Positions 32,531 to 46,239 are shown, numbered from the stretch's first letter. The stretch: 64,000 nucleotides of DNA from Lolium rigidum (GCF_022539505.1 NC_061514.1:41962869-42026868); one strand, 5' to 3'. Notes: generated by a model not told the origin, from the sequence alone. Numbers and translations: made by a program.

Positions 32531-35500
32531 TTTTTTAGATCAACAGGGAGAACCTCCCCGGTTCCATTGATAACATCAACGGAACCAAGCAGTTGGCTCG
32601 AGGTTCAACAACAATGGAAAAAGGCTAAGAGGTCTTTTAGCTACTTTAAACAGGAACAACAAGAGACAGAAGCAAACTTGTAACAGCAGAAAATAAACTA
32701 GATAACGTTTTCTCTCAGAGTTTCACTACGGTTCTCCAAAACCCACAGCCCAGCGACGCCAAAACCGACTTCAGGAAGGGGAAGGGCTTCAGGCTTCTGC
32801 GATCGCAGGGGAGATGCAGGATGACACTTCCAAAGTTGATGTAGGAGTATTCCATGTCGCAGGCAACGCCTTCTTCTTGGCATTTGGCGGAGATGGGCAG
32901 GAATCCTAGCGAGGACGGGCTTCATTCAGCCACCCATGATTCTGAAGTTCGTCGACAGTTCCTTCGATGCATGCTCGCAGAAGTGGTCGATGAGAGGAAG
33001 AATCAGGTCCTTGAAAATAATCTTCCATCCTCTGATCGAAAGCAGGATCATCCGAAGAATCTGGTGCAAATTAATCCAAGGTTGTCCATTAAAGATCATC
33101 TCATTACGGAATTTCCAAATGCACCAAAGAGTGGCAGCGCAAAGAGAGTTTAGAACTAGGTGCTTTTTATTTCCAACCCAATATCTACCAATGGACAGAT
33201 AGTCTTGTCCAATCTGAATGTTGAAGAAACTAGAAATAAAGTGCCAAACTTGCTTAGCCACAATGCACTTGAAAAAGAGATGATCAATGCTTTCCTCTTC
33301 CGAGACGAAGATGCAACACACAGGCTTATTAATTTTCCTTTTTAGCAGGTTATCTCTAGTCACGAGTTTGTTGTGAGATAGAAGCCATAGGAAAATATGA
33401 ACTCTAGGAGGTATAACAAGATACCAAACAGCAGGTATATGAATGGGGCCAACACCTCCAAAATTAATAATGGCATATAGAGAGATAGTTGAATATTCAC
33501 CAGATGATCCATATTGCCATATTAGAGTCACAGTCATTTGTATAAGTGATATCGGAAACAACCTCTTCCAACTCTTGGCATTGTTGCATAAGGGAAGAAG
33601 GGAAGTTTCTCCTAAAGGATAGCATGAGAATAGAACCATCCTAGACATGAGCAATGGTTTTGTTTTGTTCATTACATACTATAAAGAGCTCAGATAATTG
33701 AATAGCTAAAGGGGAGGTACCAAACCAAGTATCTTCCCAATACCTAATTTTGCACCCATCTCCAACTTTCCATCTATATCTAAATTTGGCACTTTCTGCA
33801 GCCCACGTCACACCCTTCGAGAATTGGGAGACCCCTGATGTAGAGCTGCAGAAGATGTTGGGGTTATGGGTACTATACTTAATTAGCATCTACTATAGTT
33901 TTCGAGAGCTTCCCATCATCCTTAGAATGTTTTTTTATCTAGGAACCCAGAAGGTAGAGGTTGACATTGGCTAAGTCAGGGATACCTAGACCACCAAAAA
34001 CCTTTTTTTACAAACCAACTTCCAATTTGCTAGATGGAGCTTCCTATGCCCCTCAAAAACATTCATAATGAGATCCAGAGCAGGGGAATTTGAAAAACAA
34101 AGCATATAGACAGGGATGCTAGCAAGATAAGCTTTTATGATAGTCAATCTAGCAGCATAAGAAAGTAATTTAACCCTCCATTCAGCAATTTTTTTCAGAA
34201 TTTTATCTATAAGAGGTTGGATGTCCTCCCTTCTGAGCTTATTATAATGCAAAGAAATACCTAAATATTTAATGGGGAATTTTCCTAGAGCGCACCCAAT
34301 GATGTTAATATATGTGTTTACCTCCTCATCTTCAATATAGAGAGGTAAAAGTTCACTCTTGTCATAGTTTATTCTCATCCTTGAAACTTGTTCAAAACAA
34401 GATATCACCATCTTAAGGTTTGATGCTAAGACATGGTCTTTATCAGGGAAAAGGATGGTATCATCTGCATATTGGAGGCAAATAATCCCTCCAAGGCAGA
34501 GAATGGAGCAGAGACCTCGAATGAGGTTTGCATTGGAAGCTTTAATTAGCATTATAGTTAAAACATCCACTACTAAATTGAAAAGAAGGGGAGAGTGGAT
34601 CTCTCTGTCTAAGCCCTTCACCAGTTACAAAAAATTCCCAATAGCATTATTGAGTTTGACTCCAAAAGAGCCATTTGTGGTAATGGCTTTGATCCAGGCG
34701 ATAATTTTGGGACAAAATCCTATTTTCTGGAGGATGTACAAAAGAAAGACAACATCAACTTTATCAAAGGCTTTTTCATAATATAATTTAAGAAAAAGCC
34801 CCTTTTTATCATGAACTATGGAATGTAGAGCTTCATGGGCAACAACCACACTCTCCAAGATGAATCTGCCTTTGATGAAGGTAGATTGATTTATGGAAGT
34901 GATGATGCCCATTATGAGAGTAGGCCTGTTAGTGATCAGGACTTTAGTAAACATATTAAAACAACAATTCAAAAGGCTAATAGGTCTGAATTTCGTCATG
35001 CTACTAGCATCAGGTTCCTCGGGGATCAAGGTTAAAATAGCAAAATTCAATCTAAAAATATCAAGTTTTTCTTCATGAAAATCTTTAAACATAGCCATGA
35101 GTCATCTTTCAACATGTCCCAGAAATGCTGATAAAAAATAAAAGCAAGCCCATCAGGGCCAGGGGCTCCATCTGAGTAGGAGTCAAAAATAGCCTTTTTG
35201 ACCCCCTCTTTGGTAAAAGGAGCTTCTAATTCTCTGTTATGTATTTCAAAAATACACTCATCGACGGAAAAGAAATTATCAGCTAGCTTACATCCAGAGG
35301 GTTCCTATTTTCTAAAAAGGTTTTTATAAAAGGATGTAGCCAGATCAAGCATGTCCGCCTCATCTGTGATAGGTCCATCAGGCCCATCCAGAGAGTGAAC
35401 TAGCATTTTCCTTCTCCTCTGGTTAGCAACAAAATGAAAATAAGCAGTGTTCCTATCACCTTATTGAATATCTCTCTCTCTAGATCTTTGTTTGGCTTTT

Positions 35501-35973
35501 ACTTCCTCCTTCAAACAAATCTTATGTATTTCAGCATAAATTTCTTTCAACCTAAGATGCTCTGAAGGAGACAACTCCTGAGTTTCAGATTTAATATCTA
35601 AGGTATCATACTCTTCCATCAGGTATTTTTTTAAATTCCCGAGTTCAGATGCTATATTTTTGCTCCAACCTTTGGACCATTTCCTAAACCTCCTAGTTTT
35701 TTCTTGCCAGATATCAATTGAGGAGCCTCCCTTAACTGTAGGGCCCAATTTTGTCTAGCAAGAGTTTTAAATTCTTCCCTCACGAGCCACCACTTCTCAA
35801 ATCTATAAAGAGGGCTCTGGGTGTAGAACCACAACCAGATTCCCACAGAATTGGTGTGTGGTCACTACCCATCCTAGGAAGAGCTCTAATAGATGCTAGA
35901 GGGAAAATTTGATCAAGTTCAATATTACAGAAAACTCTATCAATGTTGGACATGATAAGATTTTCCTGGTTGT
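32531..35973 (-). mobile_element. L1-type LINE, 5'-truncated
   Basis: The flanks TACGCCCCGGTGT (32518-32530) and TACGCCCCAGTGT (35974-35986) form a 13-bp target duplication with one difference. On minus, the element starts inside the endonuclease domain at 35973 and ends in a short A run (T7 at 32531-32537 on plus). Truncation at the 5' end and variable-length target duplications are typical of L1 retroposition. The 3' untranslated part is about 32538-32925. Confidence 0.85.
32926..35973 (-). pseudogene. LINE ORF2 (endonuclease C-terminus, reverse transcriptase, zf-RVT), broken
   Basis: In minus-strand order: the endonuclease end with MSNIDRVF and GSDHTPIL (35960-35820), a linker, reverse transcriptase blocks with FRPISLLNC and FIKGRFI (35098-34625), and the catalytic YADDT at 34469-34455 with YLGISLHYNKL after it. 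Next comes the segment with DGCKIRYWEDTWFG (about 33850-33720), and last the zf-RVT zinc-binding region with a PPRVHIFLW block and CCIF...DHLFFKC (33430-33240). The protein would nick DNA and reverse-transcribe its own RNA. The frame changes at least four times (near 33650, 33900, 34620 and 35100-35460) and the first endonuclease half is missing. Confidence 0.85.
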
Positions 35974-35986
35974 TACGCCCCAGTGT

Positions 35987-36343
35987 TGTCTCTTTTCCTC
36001 GTCTGTATGTGAGATTCGTGGCATGTGCAATACAGAGAGGTAGACTGGTACCAGAGAAAGCGCAAGAACAAAGGGTTGTGCTCTGCATAACACCCTACGC
36101 CATGAAGTCTGGATGAGAAGGGCAAAGACGAAGACATTGGGGTTGAGCTTGACGCTGGAGGTTGTGGGGGAGGAAGACAAGGAACAACTCTTCGAAGAGG
36201 CGGCGTGCGAGAAGCTTCTCTGGCCACCGGCTTCACCGCCGCCTCCGCCAGCCGCTAGCCGTGCAGAGTTGGCATCTTGTGAATCAATTCTTTGTGTTCG
36301 TGCAGCTCAATGATGCCATGAGGTTCTTTTATAAATATGTGGG
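35987..36343. other. Host flank of the LINE; no gene recognised
   Basis: Mixed-composition sequence with short overlapping frames on both strands, none with a recognised domain. A GC-rich part at 36180-36260 encodes alanine/proline-rich chance peptides. It ends where the first Sabrina-like LTR begins. Confidence 0.35.
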
Positions 36344-37763
36344 TGATACGTCTCAAACGTATCTATAATTTTTGATGCTCCATGCTTGTTTTACACCAAT
36401 TCATATATGTTTTGCTTACACTTCGTTGCACTTTTACATGATTTCCGGCACTAACCTATTAACAAGATGCCACACTGCCAGTTCCCTGTTTTCTGCTGTT
36501 TTTGTATTTCAGAAAAGTTGTACAGGAAATATTCTCGGAATTGGATGAAACAAAAGTCGAAGTCAATATTTTACCGAAACAAAGACGAAGTCCAGAGGGG
36601 GGTCGAAGAGGCGCCATAGGGTGGCCAAACCACCCCATGGCGCGGCCTAGGCCTGGCCCGCACCAAGGGGATCTTGGCCCACAAGGCACCCCACCGACCT
36701 AAATCCTCCGCCTATTTATACATCTTCTCGGGAAAACCCTGGATACCCAAGCCTCCATCAACGAAAAGTTCCATCGCGGCCGCCATCACAGAACCCATCT
36801 CGGGGGGTTCTGAAGCTCTTCCCGGCACCCTGCTAGAGGGGGAAATCATCGCCGGAGGCATCTACATCACCACGCCCGCCTCCGAAGTGATGCGTGCGTA
36901 GTTCATCCCTGGACTATGGGTCCATAGCAGTAGCTAGATGGATGTCTTCTCCACTTTGTGCTTCATGTATAGATCTTGTGAGCTACCCTAGATGATCAAG
37001 ATCATGTTTATGTAATCCTATATGTTTGATTTGCTGGGATCCGATGAATATTGTATACTATGTTGAGATTGATTATATATTCATGTCATATGTTATTTGT
37101 GATCTAGCATGCTCTCCGTTGCTAGTAGGAACTCTGGCCAAGTGGACACTTGTGACTCCAAGAGGGGGTATTTATGCTCGATAGTAGGTTCATGCCTCTA
37201 GTTTTCTAGGAGAGTGGCATTTAACTTCTAAGATTGTAGATGTGTTGTTGCTACTAGGGAGAAAACAAAAATGTTTTATCCGAGGGTAATTCTATTGTTT
37301 ACTTTACACACATTGCTTAATGCGATAGTCTGTTGCTTGCAACTTAATATTGAAAGGGGTTCGGACGATAATCTAAAGGTGGATTATTAGTCATAGACGC
37401 AGTTGGATTACGATCTATGTATTATGTTGTAATGCCCATATCAAATCTCATAGTAATCATCTTGTCATGTATTGGTCGATATTCTGTCAATTTCCCAACT
37501 GTAATTTGTTTACCCAACATGCTATTTATCTTATGGAGAGACACCTCTAGTGAACTGTGGACCCCGGTCCTATTTCCTTTACTGATAAATTCTACTGCAA
37601 TCTTGTTCTGTTTACTTTCTGCAAACATCTCTATCCAATCGATACGTCTAATCCTTTGTGTTCACCAAACCAGTGAGATTGACAACCTCACTGCAAGTTG
37701 GGGCAAAGTACTTTAGTTGTGTTGTGTGCAGGTTCCACGTTGTTGCTGACGCCGGTAGTGCGC
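36344..37763 (+). mobile_element. Truncated Sabrina-like LTR (first of two in tandem)
   Basis: It starts TGATACGTCTCAAACGTATC and follows the same course as the LTR at 37764, including CTAACCTATTAACAAGATGC, the GC-rich middle, a CCTATTTATACATC box near 36712 and GGTTCCACGTTG near the end. It stops at 37763, about 170 bp short of a full LTR, exactly where the second LTR begins. The simplest reading is that the second element inserted into this LTR. The remaining piece should lie beyond the window. Confidence 0.7.
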
Positions 37764-39348
37764 TGATATGTCTCAAACGTATCTATAATTTCTTATGTTC
37801 CATGCTAGTTTTATGACAATACTCACATGTTTTATATACACTTTACACCATTTTGATGCATTTTCCGGTACTAACCTATTAACAAGATGCCGAAGCGTCA
37901 GTTCCTGTTTTCTGCTGTTTTAGATTTCAGAAATCTTACACAGGAAATATTCTCGGAATCGGACGAAACAAAAGCCCACTGTCTTATTTTCCATGGAGCC
38001 TTCCAGAACACCGAAGAGGAGACGAAGAGGGGACGCGAGGAGGCCACACCATAGGGGGGTGCGGCCCCACCCCTGGCCGCGCCGCCATATGGGGTAGGCC
38101 CCTCGGGCGTCCCCCGACTCTGCCCCTTCGCCTATTTATTCTCTCTGTCGCGAAAACCCTAGTACCGAGAGCCACGATACGAGAAAAGTTACTAAGACGC
38201 CGCTGCCGTCAATCCCATCTCGGGGGATTCTGGAGATCGCCTCCGGCACCCTGCCGGAGAGGGGAATCATCACCGGAGGGCTCTACATCACCATGCCCGC
38301 CTCCGGACTGATGCGTGAGTAGTTCATCCTTGGACTACGGGTCCATAGCGATAGCTAGATGGTTGTCTTCTCCTCTTGTGCTATCATGTTTAGATCTTGT
38401 GAGCTGCCTATCATGATCAGGATCATCTATTTGTAATGCTACATGTTGTGTTTGTTGGGATCCGATGAATATTGAATACTATGTCAAGTTGATTATTGAT
38501 CTATCATATATGTGCTATTTATGTTCTTGCATGCTCTCCGTTGCTAGTAGAGGCTCGGCCAAGTTGATACTTGTGACTCCAAGAGGGAGTATTTATGCTC
38601 GATAGTGGGTTCATGCCTCCATTGAAAGCTGGGACGATGATGGAAAGTTCTAAGGTTGTGGATGTGTTGTTGCCACTAGGGATAAAACATCAATGCTTTG
38701 TCTAAGGATATTTGTGTTAATTACATTACGCACCATACTTAATGCAATTGTCTGTTGTTTGCAACTTAATATTGGAAGGGGTGCGGATGCTAACCTGAAG
38801 GTGGACTTTTTAGGCATAGATGCATGCTGGATGGCGGTCTATGTTCTTTGTCGTAATGCCGTAAGTAAATCTCATAGTAGTCATCATGATATGTATATGC
38901 ATCTCTATTCTGTCAATTGCCCAATTGTAATTTGTTCACCCAACATGTTATTTATCTTATTGGAGAGACACCACTAGTGAACTGTGGACCCCGGTCCATT
39001 CTTTTACATCTGAAATACAATCTACTGCAATCACAGTTCTCTGTTGTCTTCTACAAGCAAACATCATTCTCCACACCATACGTTTAATCCTTTGTTTTCA
39101 GCAAGCCGGTGAGATTGACAACCTCACTGTTAAGTTGGGGCAAAGTATTTTGATTGTGTTGTGCAGGTTCCACGTTGGCGCCGTAATCCCTGGTGTTGAG
39201 CCGCACTACACTCCTTCACCAACAACCTTCACGTGGCCTTCATCTCCTACTGGTTCGATAACCTTGGTTTCTTACTGAGGGAAAACTTGCTGCTGTACGC
39301 ATCACACCTTCCTCTTGGGGTTCCCAACGGACGTGTGCTTTACCGTCA
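37764..39348 (+). repeat. 5' LTR of the Sabrina-like element
   Basis: It starts TGATATGTCTCAAACGTATC. The end is placed at CCGTCACA (39348), 16 bases before the primer binding site; the true end cannot be fixed because the 3' LTR is interrupted. The box CCTATTTATTCTCTC near 38130 is the likely promoter. Confidence 0.65.
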
Positions 39349-39364
39349 CAAGCAACTCTTTTTC

Positions 39365-39382
39365 TGGCGCCGTTGCCGGGGA
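39365..39382 (+). other. Primer binding site
   Basis: TGGCGCCGTTGCCGGGGA, the sequence usual after the 5' LTR in Athila/Sabrina-type grass Gypsy elements. Confidence 0.8.
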
Positions 39383-39568
39383 GATCAAGACACGCTGCAA
39401 GGGGAGTCTCTCACATCCAATCTCTTTACTTTTTTTATTGTCTTGCTTTACTTTATTTTATTTTTCCGTCTTGTTTCCTTTCTTTATATCAAAAACACAA
39501 AAAAATTAGTTACTTGTTTTTACTTTATTTAATTCTGTTTTCTTAGTTTATTTTTTATTACTGCTAAA

Positions 39569-41659
39569 ATGAATACTCCTGAAAATACTAAGTTGTGTGA
39601 TTTCATTAGCACAAATAATAATGATTTTATATGCACTCCTATTGCTCCACCTGCTACTACAGCAGAATTTTATGAAATTAAACCTGCTTTACTAAATCTT
39701 GTTAGGAGAGAGCAATTTTCTGGTGTTAGTACTGGATGATGTCGCTGCCCATCTTAATAATTTTGTTGAACTTTGTGAAATGCAAAAGTATAAGGATATA
39801 GATGGGGATATTATAAAACTGAAATTGTTTCCTTTCTCCTTAAGAGGAAGAGCTAAAGATTGGTTGCTATCTTTGCCTAAAAATAGTATTGATTCATGGA
39901 CTAAATGTAAAGATGCTTTTATTGGAAAATATTATCCTCCTGCTAAGATTATATTTTTGAGAAGTAGCATTATCAATTTTAAGCAATTGGATAATGAACA
40001 TGTTGCCCAAGCATGGGAAAGAATGAAATCTTTGGTAAAGAATTGCCCTGCCCATGGACTAACTACTTGGATGATCATCCAAACCTTTTATGCAAGATTG
40101 AATTTTTCTTCGAGGAACCTATTGGATTCAGCTGCTGGAGGTACTTTTATGTCCATTACTTTGGGTGCTGAAACAAAGCTTCTTGATGATATGATGATCA
40201 ATTACTCTGAATGGCATACTGAAAGAACTCCTCAAGGTAAGAAGGTAAATTCTGTTGAAAAACCTCTTCTTTGAGTGATAAGATTGATGTTATTATGTCT
40301 ATGCTTGTTAATGGTAGATCTCATCTTGATCCTAATAATGTTCCTTTAGCTTCATTGGTTGCTCAAGAAGAGCATGTTGATGTGAATTTCATTAAAAATA
40401 ATAATTTCAACAACAAGGCTTATAGGAATAATTTTGGTAACAACAACTGTAGGCCATATCCTTCTAATAATGGTAATACTTATGGTAATTCTTATGGTAA
40501 TTCTTACAACAATATTAGAAGTGTACCCTCTAGTCTTGAAGTCATGCTTAAAGAATTTATTAGTACACAAACTGCTTTTAACAAATCTGTTGAAGAAAAG
40601 CTTGGTAAAATTGATGTTCTTACTTCTAAGGTTGATAGTCTTGCTGCTGATGTTGATCTTTTAAAATTGGAAGTTATGCCTAATGAAGATAAAGATATTA
40701 AGTCATTTGCTACAACAAACGCTATCCAAGTTTGAGTTAATAATAATATTAGAATGATGGCTGAATTGCATGCTAGGTGGGAAAGAGAAGAAAGAGAAGA
40801 AAAACTTGCTAAAGAGAATAATGTAGCTAAAGTTTGGACTATTACCACCACTAGTAATGCTGATGCTTCACATGTTGCTAAACCTCCTACTATCAATGGT
40901 AAAATAATTGGTGTTGGCAATGTCTCTAATTCTACTGCAAAGCGTGCAAAATTTCCTGAAACCCCTGAAACTGTTTGTGATAAAAGTGCTAAAAAATTTC
41001 AGAATGCTGTATATCATAATGGTTTAGATTTTGATAGTTGTCATATTTCTGAAGTTATTAAGTTCTTACAAAAACTTGCTAGAAGTCCTAATGCTAGTGC
41101 TATAAGTTTAGCCTTTACAAAACATATTACAAATGCTCTCATTAAAGCTAGGGAAGAGAAATTAAAACTTGAAGCTTCTATTCCTAGGAAGTTGGAAGAT
41201 GGTTGGGAGCCCATCATTAAGATGAAAGTCAATGATTTTGATTGTAATGCTTTATGTGATCTTGGTGCAAGTATTTCCGTTATGCCTAAGAAACTTTATG
41301 ATATGCTTGACTTGCCACCTTTGGAAAATTGTTATTTGGATGTTAATCTTGCTGATAATTCTATAAAGAGACCTTTGGGGAGAATTGATAATGTTCACAT
41401 TACGGTTAACAATAACCTTGTCCCCGTTGATTTTGTTGTCTTGGATATTGAATGCAATGCATCTTGTCCTATTGTTTTGGGAAGACCCTTTCTTCGAACT
41501 GTTGGTGCTATTATTGATATGAAAGAAGGAAATGTTAAGTATCAATTCCCTCTTAAGAAAGGTATGGAACACTTCCCTAGAAATAGAATGAAGATGCCTT
41601 TTGATTCTATTATTAGAACAAATTATGATGTTGATGCTTCTTCTCTTGATATTACTTGA
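39569..41659 (+). pseudogene. Gag-protease polyprotein of the Sabrina-like element
   Basis: The start ATG at 39569 opens MNTPENTKLCDFIS. After a frame change near 39735, a Retrotrans_gag block follows (KLKLFPFSLRGRAKDWLLSL, then WTKCKDAFIGKYYPPAK; about 39820-39940). Another frame change near 40270 leads into an N/Y/G-rich spacer (40390-40520). A TGA at 40733 interrupts the frame, which then continues 40754-41659 with a retropepsin domain: CDLGASISVMPKKLYDML (active site DLGAS) and SCPIVLGRPFLRT. The frame ends at TGA 41659 with no polymerase behind it. AT-rich codon use contrasts with the GC-rich LTR. Gag packages RNA and the protease matures it. Confidence 0.85.
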
Positions 41660-43197
41660 TTTGCACTTTCTGCGCCTAGCTGAAAGGCGTTAAAGAAAAG
41701 CGCTTATGGGGGACAACCCATTATTTTATTTATGAAATTTTTGTTTTACATTTGAGTCAAGGTGCTTGTTACTACTGTAGCAGTACATTTGTATCTTTAT
41801 TTTCATGCATTGTTGTGCCAAGTAAAGTCTCTAATAGAAGGTTGATACTAGATTTGGATTTCTGCGAAGAAACAGATTTCTTTTCTGTCACGAATTCGCG
41901 TTTTTCTCTCTGTAGAAGAATCAAAAAAATCAGCGAAAATTCATGCATGATCCTCAGATATGTACGCAACTTTCATTAGTTTTGAGTTTTTCCATCTGAG
42001 CAAGTTAAGTGCCTCAGAAAAATTCGTCTTTACGGACTATTCTGTTTTGACAGATTCTGCCTTTTATTTCATATTGCCTCTTTTACTGTGTTGAGTGGAT
42101 TTCTTTGTTCCATTAACTTTCAGTAGCCTTGGGTAATGTCCAGAAGTGTTTGGAATGATTGTGTCCTTGCTGAACATGTGAATTTTTTATTATGCACTAA
42201 CCCTCTAATGAGATTGCTTTAAGTTTGGTGTGGAGGAAGTTTTCAAGGATCAAGAGAGGAGGATGATATGATATGATCAAGAAGAGTGAAAAGTCTAAGC
42301 TTGGGGATGCCCCCGTGGTTCATCCCTGCATATTTCAAGAAGACTCAAGCATCTAAGCTTGGGGATGCCCAAGGCATCCCCTTCTTCATCAACAACTTAT
42401 CAGGTCACCTCTAGTGAAACTATATTTTTATTCCGTCACATCTTATGTTCTTTACATGGAGCGTCTGTTTGATTTTATTTTTGTTTTTGTTTGAATAAAT
42501 TTGGATCCCAGCAATCCTTGTATTGGAGAGAGACACGCTCCGCTTTTTCATTTGAACACTTGTGTTCTTAGTTTTGCTTTAATATTCATGGCGAAAGCTG
42601 AAAGCCGCTTCGTTGATTGCTATTTGGTTGGAAACAGAAAATGCTTCATGTGGTAAATGGTATATTATCTTGAATAATTTGATACTTGGCAATTGTTTTG
42701 AGCTCTCAAGTAGATCATGTTTAAGCTCTTGCATCATGTAGTTTAAATCTATTAGTGGAGAACTACCGTAGAGCTTGTTGAAATTTGGTTTGCATGATTT
42801 GTCTCTCTAAGGTCTAGATATTTTCTGGTAAAAGTGTTTGAACAACAAGGAAGACAGTGTAGAGTCTTATAATGCTTGCAATATGTTCTTGTGTAAGTTT
42901 TTGTTGTACCGGTTCATACTTGTGTTTGCTTCAAACAACCTTGCTAGCCAAAACATTGTACTGAGAGGAAATGCTTCTCGTGCATCCAAAAACATTGAGC
43001 CAAAACCTATGCCATTTGTGTCCACCATAACTACCTATATGTGGTATTTTTCTGCCATTCCAAAGTAAATTGCTTGTGTGCTACCTTTAAAATTTCATTC
43101 CTTGTCTTTACAATACATAGCTCATGGGAAAGTAGCCTAAAAAACTATTGTGGTGATGAATATGTTGCTATGTATCTTAGTTCTTATAAGTTGCTTG
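41660..43197 (+). other. Non-coding 3' internal region of the Sabrina-like element
   Basis: There is no coding frame. The motif CTAAGCTTGGGGATGCCC occurs twice (about 42296 and 42355) and again as the polypurine tract at 62439. The stretch continues after the Angela-like insertion at 55965. Confidence 0.65.
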
Positions 43198-44997
43198 TGT
43201 AGGATAACGTTGCATAGAAAACAAAAATTTTCCTATCGCGAACACGCAATCCAAGCCAAGATGCAATCTAGAAGACGGTAGCAACGAGGGGATGATCAAG
43301 ACTAACCCTTGAAGAGATTCCAAAGCCTATAAGAGTAGGCTCTTATTGCTGCGGTAGACGATCACTTGCCGCTTGCAAAAGCGCGTAGAAGATCTTGATC
43401 ACGATCGGTTCCGGCGCCACGAACGGGCAGCACCTCCGTACTCGGTCACACGTTCGGTTGTTGATGAAGACGACGTCCACCTCCCCGTTCCGGCGGGCAG
43501 CGGAAGTAGTAGCTCCTCTTGAATCCGACAGCACGACGGCGTGGTGTCGGTGGTGGTGGAGAAATCCGGCGGAGCTTCGCTTAAGCGTGCGGGATGTGGT
43601 GGAGGAGAGAGACCGCTAGGGTTTGGGGAGAGAGGGGGGTTGGGCGCCGGCCCTCTAAGGGGTGCGGCCAAGGCTAAGGCTTGAAGTGGCCAGCCCCCTC
43701 TCTATGCCCCTCATTATATAGGTGGAAGCCCCAAGAGTTCTAGTCCAAGTCTTCGAATAAGACCCCAACACTAAAACCTCCCATATGTGGGAAACCTACT
43801 CAAGGAGGGAGTCCCACTCAAGGTGGGACTCCCACCTTTCCTTGAGGTGGGTTGGCCGGCCACCCTAGGGGAGTCCACCTTGGACTCCTCCCCTTTAGGG
43901 TTGGCTGGTCATGCAAGTGGAGTCTCTTCGGGACTCCACTTTCCAAAGTGCCATTCTTCCGGACTTTTCTAGAACCTTCTAGAACCTGCCATAAATGCAC
44001 CGGATCATTTCCAAACTTGGAATATGACTTCCTATATATGAATCTTATTCTCCGGACCATTCCGGAACTCCTCGTGATGTCCGGGATCTCATCCGGGACT
44101 TCGAACAAATATTCGAACTCCATTCCATATTCAAGTACTACCATTTCAACATCCAACTTTAAGTGTGTCACCCTACGGTTCGTGAACTATGCGGACATGG
44201 TTGAGTACTCACTCCGACCAATAACCAATAGCGGGATCCGGAGATCCATAATGGCTCCCACATATTCAACGATGACTTTAGTGATCGAATGAACCATTCA
44301 CATACAATACCAATTCCCTTTGTCTCGCGATATTTTACTTGTCCGAGGTTTGATCTTCGGTATCACTCTATACCTTGTTCAACCTCGTCTCCCGACAAGT
44401 ACTCTTTACTCGTACCGTGGTATGTGGTCTCTTATGAACTTATTCATATGCTTGCAAGACATTAGACGACATTCCACCGAGAGGGCCCAGAGTATATCTA
44501 TCCGTCATCGGGATGGACAAATCCCACTCGTTGATCCATATGCCTCAACTCATACTTTCCGGATACTTAATCCCACCTTTATAGCCACCCATTTACGCGA
44601 GTGGCGTTTGATGTAATCAAAGTACCTTTCCGGTATAAGTGATTTACACGATCTCATGGTCATAAGGACTAGGTAACTATGTATCGAAAGCTTATAGCAA
44701 ATAACTTAATGACGAGATCTTATGCTACGCTTTAATTGGGTGTGTCCATTACATCATTCATATAATGATATAACCTTGTTATCAATAACATCCAATGTTC
44801 ATGATTATGAAACTAATCATCCATTAATCAACAAGCTAGTTTGAGAGGCATACTAGGGACTTTTTGTTGTCTACATAACACACATGTATCAGTGTTTCAG
44901 TTAATACAATTATAGCATGGTATGTAAACATTATCATAAACACAAAGATATATTATAATAACCATTTTATTATTGCCTCTTGGGCATATCTCCAACA
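43198..44997 (-). repeat. 3' LTR of the Angela-like element
   Basis: 1800 bp. The open frames of 146 and 117 codons inside it are present in both LTRs and are not genes. It includes a GAGAG that the other LTR lacks near 44845. Confidence 0.95.
43714..43720 (-). promoter_or_regulatory. TATA box of the Angela-like LTR
   Basis: On minus, CACCTATATAATGAGGGGC; the same box lies at about 54683-54689 in the other LTR, the 5' one. Confidence 0.55.
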
Positions 44998-45012
44998 ATC
45001 TCCCACTTGCAC
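44998..45012 (-). other. Polypurine tract of the Angela-like element
   Basis: On minus, GTGCAAGTGGGAGAT directly precedes the 3' LTR, the usual Copia arrangement. Confidence 0.75.
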
Positions 45013-46239
45013 TAGAGTCAATAATCTAGTTTACATATGTAAAGATATAACACCTTGGCCTTCTGGTGTTTTATCATGTTTTGCTCACGGGAGAGGTTTT
45101 AGTCAACGGTTCTGACACACTCAGAAACGTATGTATTTTGCAATTCATTTGCGTCTTCACGCATCACTTATTTTCCAAATGAGTCGGCATTAAATATGTT
45201 TGGTCTTCTGGTGGAACCTTAATTCCGCGGTCTGAAATATGTTACTAATATTGTCACACACAATATAGTTTCAAAGTTCTACTCGTCGGAACTACACCAA
45301 GTTCTCAAAGAACCTCTTGACTTAACATCCTTTGTCGTTGTCAAAATAATGACATACTCTGCCTTCTTTTGTAGAATCCGTCACAATATTTAGAACTCTT
45401 CTAAATCTAGCATAGACAACTTCTAGCTCATTGTGCTACCTTTTAAACAACACTTAGTCTAATTTGAGATTGAAATTATATTTTATATGTGACATAACCA
45501 ATATCGGTGTAACACCTTACAGCGATTTGTTTGTCATTTCTTCATACAAAAAAAAATATATATATATATCCTTAGTTCTTCTAAAGTATTCAAGGATATT
45601 CTTACTGTCGTTCAATGATCATCATATGAATCATTCTGGTATATGCTCATAACACTTTATAGCACCTGATATCTGATTGTGTCACTAGTAGGAAAAGCCT
45701 CATCAATGGCGCACCAAAAATGGATTCTGTGGCGCATGGTTGGTGCGCCACAGAAACGTCGCCACAAAAATAAGGTTTCTGTGGCGCACCTGCCCATGCG
45801 CCACAGAATTAAGGTTTCTGTGGCGCACTGGTTCTTAGGTGCGCCACAGAAAAGCGTGCGCCACAGAATTGGTTTTTAGTGCGCCACAGAATTTGCTTGT
45901 ATTATACACGATTTTGTGCTCGCTCGCTATACACATGCGAGTATAGACAAGAATACGGATATACGGATACACGGGTTATATACAGCAACATTCGGATATA
46001 ATATAAATATCATGTACATTGCACAGATATAACATAGACATCATCATCACATTACTTAGAGCCCGATCGAATACATATATAGTGGCAATTAAGTGTCAAA
46101 TGTTTTGCATACAACTCTTAATTCATACAAATTTCACAATTTCGAGATACAAAGTAGTCTTCATCCGGTTCCTCCTTTGCTCCCTCATCTCTACCCACCG
46201 GGCTCGCTTGCATCGGGGTCTTCATATCCAGTTCCTACT

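Noticed and set aside
35987..36236. N-terminal extension of the LINE protein
   Set aside because: It lies outside the LINE target duplication at 35974-35986 and lacks endonuclease motifs.
43818..44292. 146- and 117-codon frames in the Angela-like LTRs (also 54786-55260)
   Set aside because: Both LTR copies contain them; LTRs are non-coding and no domain is seen.
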